DNA of 14,879 bases from Chloroflexota bacterium (GTDB lineage: Bacteria > Chloroflexota > Dehalococcoidia > JACQGW01). The position numbers and the translations under genes were made by a program. The DNA lies in assembly GCA_016199325.1 (NCBI GenBank), contig JACQGW010000095.1, positions 1-14,879 of the forward strand, given 5' to 3'. Each line of letters opens with the position of its first letter. Position 1 is the stretch's first letter. Below are positions 1 through 4,732 of the stretch, piece by piece. The notes beneath the pieces were generated by a model. The model did not search any database, was not told the DNA's origin, and saw only the letters and a program-made list of their open reading frames with translations.

Positions 1-112
1 GACAAGAAAAAGCCATGCCAACCCCTCCATCGACCCATCCCACCGCCCCATGCCCTCAGCCCTTCTTCCTTTCCCGCTCTCAACCGCTGCGCAAGCCCCA
101 TACGGAGCCGTA

Positions 113-141
113 TTGACTTCCCAAGACCACCCATCTATACT
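113..141 (+). promoter_or_regulatory. sigma70-type promoter of the transporter gene set
   Basis: A -35 box TTGACT (113-118) and a -10 box TATACT (136-141) are separated by 17 bp, each one base from consensus. A start of transcription near 148 would leave a leader of only about 20 nt before the ATG at 169. The 112 bases to its left show no supported gene. Confidence 0.75.
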
Positions 142-155
142 GCGCCGACCGCCTG

Positions 156-161
156 AGGAGG
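156..161 (+). promoter_or_regulatory. ribosome binding site of the solute-binding protein gene
   Basis: AGGAGG lies 7 nt before the ATG at 169. It fixes that start and excludes the overlapping frame that begins at 50. Confidence 0.85.
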
Positions 162-168
162 ACCGTTC

Positions 169-1758
169 ATGTCCGACCAGCCCGAGCACTGCGCGCATCC
201 CGGCAGATGGACGAGGCGTCGATTCCTGGGCGGGCTCGGCAAAGCGGCGCTGATCAGCCCGCTGGCGCCGGCCTTGCTGGCCTGTCGGGAAGCCTCCGGG
301 TTGCTCCGCAGCGAAAGCAGCGCACGCCTGCGCTTCGCCTGGTGGACCGATACCGGCTATCCGACGCCCTTCCGCATCAGCACCACAGGGCCGGGCGGCG
401 CCGCCCTGCTGACGCTGCTCTACGACACGCTGACCTGGAAGGACGAGCGCGGGGTCATTCCCTGGCTGGCCGAGCACTGGGAGGTCTCACCCGACGGTCG
501 GCAGTATCAGCTCAAGCTGCGCTCCGACGCCCGCTGGCACGACGGCAAGCCGCTGACGGCCGAGGACGTGGCGTTCTCCTTCAACTACTACCGCCGGCAC
601 CCCTACCGGTGGCTGTCCAGCGATGTCGTGGCGGACGCCAGGGCCACGGCCCCGACCCTCGTCAACGTCCAGCTCCGCCGGTCCTTTGCGCCGTTCCTGG
701 AGGAGATCGCCGGCGTCGTCCCGATCATCCCCGCCCACGTCTGGAGCGGCATCGCCGATCCCGAACGGACGAGCGCCGAGGCGGCGGCGGTCGGGAGCGG
801 GCCGTTCAGGCTGGCCGAGTACCGCCAGGCCGAAGGCGCCTATCGTCTCACCGCCTTTCCCCAGTACTTCCGCGGTCGGCCGACTATCGGCGAGCTCTGG
901 CAGTTCGTCGTGCCGGCCGAGATGCGGGTCCAGGTGGTGCAGCAGGACCAGGCCGACGTCTCGCTCAGCACCGACGCCTCGGTCCTGTCTCTCCTCGGCC
1001 AGAGCGATCTGCGCGTCTTCGAGACGGCGCCGCTCTCGGTCGTGCGGCTCGCCGTCAATACCCGGCGGCCGCCGCTGGACGACCGCTCGGTCCGGCAGGG
1101 TGTCGCGTTCGCCCTCGACCGGGCGGCCATCGCGCAGACGATCACGAAAGGCGCGCCGATCGTCGTGGGAACCGGTGTCATCCCGCCGGAGACGCCCTGG
1201 TTCAACCCGGCGGTGGCCGGCATGGTCCCGTACGCGCCGGACCGGGCGCGCGCCCTGCTCGCCGGCCGAACGCCGGCGCTGGAGCTCCTGGCCGATCCGA
1301 CGGCGCGCGAGCCGGAGCTGATGCAGCCGATGCTCGACGCGGTGGGCATCACGCTGCGGGTTCGCCGGGCCGACGCCAGGACCCGAACGCAGCTCCTGCG
1401 GGAGGGCAGCTTCCAGTTGGCGCTGAGCGGCCACATCGGCGTCGGCGCCGACCCCGACTTCCTCCGCCGGTGGTCCACCGGCGAAGAGACCAACGACTTC
1501 GCGCAGGGGTTCGTGTTTGGCCACGATGAGTTCGCGCGGCTCGCGCAGGCCCAGGTGGACGCCCTCGATCCTGCCCAGCGGCGCGCCGCCGTCTTCCGGC
1601 TTCAGGAGATCGTGGCGGCCGAGCTGCCGACGATCGTTCTCTACCACCGCCGCTTCTACTGGCTCTACGATCCGGGCCGGTTCCGGCCGTACGCCACCGC
1701 AGGCGGGCTGCTCAACGGCGTGCCGTTTCCTACCAACAAGCTCGCGTTTCTGCCGTGA
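169..1758 (+). CDS. ABC transporter solute-binding protein, family 5 (peptide/nickel type), Tat lipoprotein
   Basis: This is the extracytoplasmic receptor of a DppA/OppA-type importer; it captures a ligand and hands it to the two permeases downstream. It has 529 residues, normal for the family. The N-terminus carries a twin-arginine motif (RRRFL, residues 16-20), a hydrophobic stretch, and a lipobox LLAC (36-39), so it is probably exported folded by Tat and lipid-anchored at Cys39. Family-5 hallmarks follow: WEVSPDG near 104, WHDGKPLTAEDV at 123-134, a GSGPF segment near 208, and an ALDRAAI helix near 315. The start is fixed by AGGAGG 7 nt upstream and a strong promoter. The ligand cannot be told from sequence; dipeptides, oligopeptides, nickel chelates and sugars are all bound within this family. 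No ABC ATPase gene is present in the window. Confidence 0.93.
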   Translation: MSDQPEHCAHPGRWTRRRFLGGLGKAALISPLAPALLACREASGLLRSESSARLRFAWWTDTGYPTPFRISTTGPGGAALLTLLYDTLTWKDERGVIPWLAEHWEVSPDGRQYQLKLRSDARWHDGKPLTAEDVAFSFNYYRRHPYRWLSSDVVADARATAPTLVNVQLRRSFAPFLEEIAGVVPIIPAHVWSGIADPERTSAEAAAVGSGPFRLAEYRQAEGAYRLTAFPQYFRGRPTIGELWQFVVPAEMRVQVVQQDQADVSLSTDASVLSLLGQSDLRVFETAPLSVVRLAVNTRRPPLDDRSVRQGVAFALDRAAIAQTITKGAPIVVGTGVIPPETPWFNPAVAGMVPYAPDRARALLAGRTPALELLADPTAREPELMQPMLDAVGITLRVRRADARTRTQLLREGSFQLALSGHIGVGADPDFLRRWSTGEETNDFAQGFVFGHDEFARLAQAQVDALDPAQRRAAVFRLQEIVAAELPTIVLYHRRFYWLYDPGRFRPYATAGGLLNGVPFPTNKLAFLP

Positions 1759-1768
1759 CGGCGCATGC

Positions 1769-1806
1769 GTCATACGTCATGTGTCCTGTCATGCGTCATG
1801 TGTTTC
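1769..1806. repeat. 19-bp tandem duplication in the binding protein-permease gap
   Basis: Two adjacent 19-bp units (1769-1787 and 1788-1806) match at 16 of 19 positions. Each contains two GTCAT motifs 7 bp apart. They begin 11 bp after the binding-protein stop codon. No function is visible. Confidence 0.7.
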
Positions 1807-1832
1807 CCACGAACAGGCTCGTGTTCCTGCCG
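1803..1832 (+). pseudogene. remnant copy of the solute-binding protein C-terminus
   Basis: These 30 bases match the last ten sense codons of the upstream gene (1726-1755) at 25 of 30 positions. Read in phase they give FPTNRLVFLP against FPTNKLAFLP. Three differences are silent third-position changes and two are conservative (K to R, A to V). That pattern suggests the tail of a second binding-protein gene that diverged while coding and was then deleted, rather than a fresh duplication. No stop codon follows the remnant. Confidence 0.5.
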
Positions 1833-1838
1833 CCTCCA

Positions 1839-1864
1839 CCCGCCCTGGCAGGCGGGACGCCTGC
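1839..1864. repeat. pair of competing hairpins upstream of permease 1
   Basis: CCCGCC (1839-1844) can pair with GGCGGG (1851-1856). GCAGGCG (1848-1854) can pair with CGCCTGC (1858-1864) around a GGA loop. The two stems share bases and are mutually exclusive in RNA. There is no U-tract, so this is not a standard terminator. It may be an interspersed GC-rich repeat. Confidence 0.45.
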
Positions 1865-1936
1865 GCTCCCAGACCAGTTCCGCCAATCTATGCTTGGCCC
1901 CAACCAGCGTTGGTTTGCCGAGAAGTAAGCGAGCGG

Positions 1937-2914
1937 ATGCGGATGTCCAGTCTGGTTCATCTGGTCGGCCGGTACCTACTGCTGGCGACGCTGCTGCTGG
2001 TGCTGAACTTCGTCCTCCCGCGCGCCTTGCCGGGGGATCCGCTCGATCCGGTCGGGGCCGGCGAGATGAGCGCAGGGACGGCGACCATCTCCGCGGCGGC
2101 ACGGGCGGCGCTCCGGGCGCAGTACCGGCTTGACGAGCCGTTACTCGGTCAGCTCGCCGGCTATCTGGGCGATCTCTCCCGCGGCGATCTGGGCTGGTCG
2201 TTCGCCTTCGCCACGCCGGTCCACGTCCTCGTCGGACAGCGGCTGCCCTGGACGCTCGGGCTGGTGCTGACCTCGGTCGTGCTGGCCGCCGTCGCGGGAA
2301 CGCTGGCCGGGGCCGCGGCGGCCTGGCGGCAGGGCCACGTCGAACGCGCCGCGCTCGGCGTGGCCGGCTTTCTGGCCGGGCTGCCGGAGCTGCTCATCGG
2401 CCTCGGCCTGCTGCTCGTCTTCGCCATCTGGCTCGGCTGGTTCCCGCTCGTCGGCGGACGGTCGCTCTTTGGCCCGACGGGAGCCGGCGCCGTCCTGGAC
2501 GTGGTCCACCATCTGGCGCTGCCCGCCGCGACGCTCGCCCTCGCCCAGAGCGTCGGCTTCCTGCTCCTGGCTCATAACGCCGTCGCCGCCGTCCGCGCCG
2601 CGCCCTACCTTCAGACGGCACGCGCCAAGGGCCTGGGCGAGCGCCGGGTGCTGCTCCGTCACGCCCTGCCCGATGCCCTGCTGCCCATCCTGACGCTCTT
2701 TGCCATTCGGGCGGGCCACGCCTTCGGCGGCGCCATCGTCGTCGAGCGGGTCTTCGGCGTGCCCGGCCTCGGCATGCTCAGCGTCGAGGCGATGCGGGCG
2801 CGGGACTACCCTGTCATGCAGGCCGTCTTCCTGCTGGCTGGGCTGGCCGTGCTGAGCGCCGGCGCGCTCCTCGAGATCGGCTATCGCCGGCTCGATCCAC
2901 GGGTGCGGTCGTGA
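1937..2914 (+). CDS. ABC transporter permease, DppB/OppB type
   Basis: This is an inner-membrane channel subunit of the importer, 325 residues. The N-terminal membrane segment ends in the typical ALPGDPL motif and is followed by a periplasmic loop containing YRLDEPLLGQ. The ATPase-contacting EAA loop is at about 220-243 (YLQTARAKGLGERRVLLRHALP). The C-terminus YRRLDPRVRS is characteristic of the family. The ATG at 1937 is preferred because the protein then begins at the usual MSSL-type N-terminus; the ATG at 1943 is equally possible, and neither has a strong Shine-Dalgarno. The open frame runs back to 1517 inside the binding-protein gene, but that extension has no family resemblance. The 178-bp gap from the preceding gene is unusually long for this operon type. 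The stop overlaps a GTG (GTGA, 2911-2914). Confidence 0.92.
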   Translation: MRMSSLVHLVGRYLLLATLLLVLNFVLPRALPGDPLDPVGAGEMSAGTATISAAARAALRAQYRLDEPLLGQLAGYLGDLSRGDLGWSFAFATPVHVLVGQRLPWTLGLVLTSVVLAAVAGTLAGAAAAWRQGHVERAALGVAGFLAGLPELLIGLGLLLVFAIWLGWFPLVGGRSLFGPTGAGAVLDVVHHLALPAATLALAQSVGFLLLAHNAVAAVRAAPYLQTARAKGLGERRVLLRHALPDALLPILTLFAIRAGHAFGGAIVVERVFGVPGLGMLSVEAMRARDYPVMQAVFLLAGLAVLSAGALLEIGYRRLDPRVRS

Positions 2915-3063
2915 CCGACTGGGGCGAGCTGTCAACGGATTCTGCGAACGGATTGAGCGGATTGGAACGGATGGGGCCGATCCCGTCGGCTCCAATCCGT
3001 TCAATCCGCTCCCAGAATCCGTTGACAGCTCGTCCCCCTCGACGCCGCTCGGGCTTCGCTTGA
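2911..3063 (+). CDS. possible 50-codon leader ORF spanning the palindrome, coupled at both ends
   Basis: A GTG overlaps the stop of permease 1 (GTGA). Its frame passes through the whole palindrome without a stop and ends at TGA 3061-3063, overlapping the TTG candidate start of permease 2 (TTGA, 3060-3063). The product has no recognisable domain and has the Arg/Ser/Pro-rich look of translated repeat DNA. The likely meaning is translational coupling or a relic of the original permease 2 start, rather than a functional peptide. Confidence 0.3.
   Translation: MTDWGELSTDSANGLSGLERMGPIPSAPIRSIRSQNPLTARPPRRRSGFA
2925..3032. repeat. 108-bp imperfect palindrome, CTGTCAACGGATTC family, copy 1
   Basis: The outer 21 bases of each arm match perfectly (CGAGCTGTCAACGGATTCTG and its complement). 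About 22 more pair with three mismatches, leaving a loop of roughly 22-24 bases. Each arm carries several CGGAT units (2936, 2949, 2958 and 2968 in the left arm). In mRNA this would form a very stable hairpin of about 43 bp between the two permease genes. There is no T-run, so it is not a canonical terminator. Related copies lie at 4671-4730 and 14411-14597. Confidence 0.9.
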
Positions 3064-3884
3064 CGCGTATGGCCGATCCCGCGGGGCAACCCTACCGGAT
3101 CGCCGGCGTTCTCGTGCTGGGGGTCCTGGGGCTGTTGGCGGTTCTGGGTCGATGGCTAGCGCCGGAGGTCTCCATCGATCTCGGCCGGACTCCGCTGGCG
3201 CCGCCCGGCCCCGGGCATCTGCTCGGGACGAACGACGTCGGCCAGGACCTCCTCGGCGAGCTGCTCTGGGGCTCCGGCACAACATTGGGAACGGCCGTGG
3301 CCATCGTCGCGCTCGCCGTTCCGCTGGCGTGGGCGATAGGGCTGGCCGGCGGCTGGTGGCGGCGCGCCGAATCGCCGCTCCTGCTGATCACCGATTTCGC
3401 CCTCAGCCTGCCGATCCTGCCGCTGGCCCTGCTCGTCGTCGTCTGGGTCGGCCCAAGCCGCCCGGCAGTGATCGGCACCATCGCCGCGCTGATCTGGCCG
3501 GGCTACGCCCGCATCGTCCGGTCGCTGGTGCTGACAGTGCGGACGGCCGAGTACGTCGAAGCGGCGCGGGCACTCGGCGGCAACGACCGTTGGATTCTGA
3601 CACGCCACGTGCTTCCGGCGACGCGGGCGCTGCTGCCGACCGCGGTCGTCCTGGTGGCGCGCGGCGCCGTGTTCGCCGAGACGACGCTGGCGTTCCTCGG
3701 GCTGGCCGACCCCGCCGACCGGAGCTGGGGGGCCACGCTGGGCTGGGCGTTCAACTACCCGCTGATCTTCAGCGGCGGCGCCTGGGTCTGGTGGGCGCTC
3801 CCCCCTGCCATGCTGACCGTCCTCCTCCTGACGGCGCTGACCTGGGTGCTCAGCAGCTCGCCGGCCCGTGAGCCTCCTCCATGA
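3060..3884 (+). CDS. ABC transporter permease, DppC/OppC type
   Basis: This is the second channel subunit of the importer, 274 residues from a TTG at 3060 (an ATG three codons later is the alternative). The first membrane segment is at about 14-32. The DppC signature HLLGTNDVGQDLL is at 53-65, and the EAA loop EYVEAARALGGNDRWILTRH is at 164-183. Hydrophobic segments recur through to the C-terminus, which is a short SSSPAREPPP tail without the usual DPRLR ending. No Shine-Dalgarno precedes either start, so translation may depend on ribosomes arriving from upstream through the palindrome (see the leader ORF). The frame stays open back through the palindrome to permease 1, but holds no usual start codon there. 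The last 35 bases overlap the convergent oxidoreductase gene. Confidence 0.9.
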   Translation: MTRMADPAGQPYRIAGVLVLGVLGLLAVLGRWLAPEVSIDLGRTPLAPPGPGHLLGTNDVGQDLLGELLWGSGTTLGTAVAIVALAVPLAWAIGLAGGWWRRAESPLLLITDFALSLPILPLALLVVVWVGPSRPAVIGTIAALIWPGYARIVRSLVLTVRTAEYVEAARALGGNDRWILTRHVLPATRALLPTAVVLVARGAVFAETTLAFLGLADPADRSWGATLGWAFNYPLIFSGGAWVWWALPPAMLTVLLLTALTWVLSSSPAREPPP

Positions 3885-4458
3885 GCGCACGGAAGGCAGC
3901 GTACGGCTGCGCCCCCACGACGGCCCGCCGGCCGGCGAACGTCGTCGGAACGCCGGGGATGCCCAGATCGTGGGCTTCCCGGGCCAGCACCTCGACGTGC
4001 TCGCGATACCGTCCCTCGGCCAGCGCCCGGCGCAGCTCATCGGGGTCCAGCCCGACCGCCTCGCCGATGGCGGAAAGCGTCTCGACGTCGCCGATGTCCC
4101 GCCCCTCGACCCAGTAGGCGTGGAACAGGACGCGCCGGAACGCTTCGCCCAGACCGAGGTCGGCGGCGTGCTCCGCCGCCTCGTGCGCCGGGCGGCTGTT
4201 GGAGAGCCGATCGCGGTCGGCGATCTCCAGCCCGGCCTCTGCCGCCATGCGCTGAAGCCGCGGGAAGCTCTGCTGGCGCTGAGCAGGGGTGCGCGTCGAC
4301 GGCATCCCCTCCGGCGGCATATCGGGCCGCAGCAGATACGGCCGCCACTCGACCTCCACCGAATAGTCCCGCTGCAATCGTTCGAGCCGTTCCAGGCCGA
4401 TGTAGCAGTACGGTCAGATGTAGTCGGAGTAGACGACGACACGAGTCGGAGTCTGCAC
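3850..4458 (-). CDS. DsbA-family (FrnE-like) oxidoreductase, probable selenoprotein with UPYC active site
   Basis: A 202-residue thioredoxin-fold protein of the FrnE branch of the DsbA family; there is no signal peptide, so it is probably cytoplasmic. The GTG start at 4458 has AGGAGG 5 nt upstream. The N-terminus reads VVVYSDYI, then an in-frame TGA (4416-4414) as codon 15, then PYCYIGLERL. FrnE proteins have SDxxCPWCYIG here, so TGA replaces the N-terminal catalytic Cys, and the resolving Cys18 is kept. Later family features are intact: SNSRPAHEAAEHA (86-98), a HAYWVEGRDIGD segment near 112-124, and the cis-Pro loop GVPTTF (169-174). A bSECIS-like hairpin follows the TGA. Selenocysteine insertion explains all of this. 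The alternatives are one nonsense mutation or a base-calling error. The real stop at 3852-3850 is also TGA, and the gene overlaps permease 2 convergently. Confidence 0.85.
4372..4408 (-). promoter_or_regulatory. bSECIS-like selenocysteine insertion hairpin
   Basis: Reading the mRNA from the UGA, 13 nt lead to UCGGCC (4400-4395), a hexaloop UGGAAC (4394-4389), then GGC and CGA (4388-4382) separated by one bulged U. That gives six base pairs. A lower helix CUGC (4408-4405) with GCAG (4375-4372) can add four more across an internal loop. The apical loop begins 19 nt after the UGA and has G at its second position. Both fit the published bacterial SECIS consensus: a short loop with a G among its first two bases, about 16-37 nt from the UGA. 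The same bases encode conserved FrnE residues, so part of the pairing could be incidental. Confidence 0.6.
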
Positions 4459-4463
4459 AGGTG

Positions 4464-4469
4464 CCTCCT
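4464..4469 (-). promoter_or_regulatory. ribosome binding site of the FrnE-like gene
   Basis: AGGAGG on the minus strand lies 5 nt before the GTG at 4458. It is the best ribosome binding site near this gene and puts translation start 14 codons upstream of the in-frame TGA. The only start after the TGA, a TTG at 4377, lacks any such site. Confidence 0.85.
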
Positions 4470-4483
4470 CGCACGGGCGTAAC

Positions 4484-4513
4484 AGTATGTCGCGGCCGAG
4501 CCACTGACCGCAA
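4484..4513 (-). promoter_or_regulatory. weak candidate promoter of the FrnE-like gene
   Basis: On the minus strand TTGCGG (4513-4508) and CATACT (4489-4484) are 18 bp apart, each matching only about four of six consensus bases. The position suits a leader of about 20 nt. The inverted repeat just upstream would insulate the gene from the giant gene, which makes an own promoter likely, but this assignment is tentative. Confidence 0.3.
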
Positions 4514-4515
4514 TA

Positions 4516-4588
4516 GGTTGGTAGTTGGCGCTTGAGCGCCCGGGCCTCGCGCACCAAGGACCGGGCGCTCAAGCGCCAACTACCAACC
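4516..4588. repeat. perfect 28-bp inverted repeat, possible terminator or small mobile hairpin
   Basis: The arm at 4516-4543 is the exact reverse complement of 4561-4588, around a 17-base spacer. Each arm also contains a palindromic core (GGCGCT, two bases, AGCGCC), so each can fold alone. It lies between the giant gene (ending at 4733) and the FrnE-like gene (starting at 4458), both leftward, so it may stop or trim the giant transcript. There is no clear T-run. The exact match of the arms suggests recent arrival or gene conversion. Confidence 0.85.
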
Positions 4589-4670
4589 ATTAAAGCGGGA
4601 TCGACGGACCAGTAGCCACGCTCCCGCTACTGCAAGACCATCCGCGGCAGGAACCGCACAACCGCGTTCC

Positions 4671-4730
4671 CCAATCCGCTCAATCCGTTGACAGCTCTCT
4701 CGTTCCGTTCCCAGAATCCGTTGACAGCTC
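4671..4730. repeat. tandem direct half-copies of the CTGTCAACGGATTC family, copy 2
   Basis: Two arms in the same orientation share AATCCGTTGACAGCTC: one ends at 4697, the other at 4730. Both resemble the right arm of copy 1, and no left-type arm is present. The array ends two bases before the stop codon of the giant gene (4733-4735), so it lies at the start of that gene's 3' untranslated region. Confidence 0.85.
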
Positions 4731-4732
4731 GG

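Noticed and set aside
487..1773. A 428-codon antisense frame over the binding protein gene
   Set aside because: The sense frame is an unmistakable family-5 binding protein; the antisense product has no recognisable features.
1517..1936. 140-codon N-terminal extension of permease 1
   Set aside because: It overlaps the binding protein gene in another frame and runs through repeat DNA; DppB-type proteins start at the membrane segment that follows the ATG at 1937.
2925..3032. Insertion sequence
   Set aside because: No transposase frame lies in or near any of the three copies and no clear target duplication is visible; at most these are non-autonomous elements.
4375..4377. TTG start giving a 175-residue FrnE-like protein after the UGA
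   Set aside because: It would remove the whole first strand and active site and has no Shine-Dalgarno, whereas AGGAGG stands 5 nt before the GTG at 4458.
4414..4416. UGA read as Trp through a variant genetic code
   Set aside because: TGG is used freely for Trp in all genes here, and TGA is the normal stop of the binding protein, both permeases and the FrnE-like gene.
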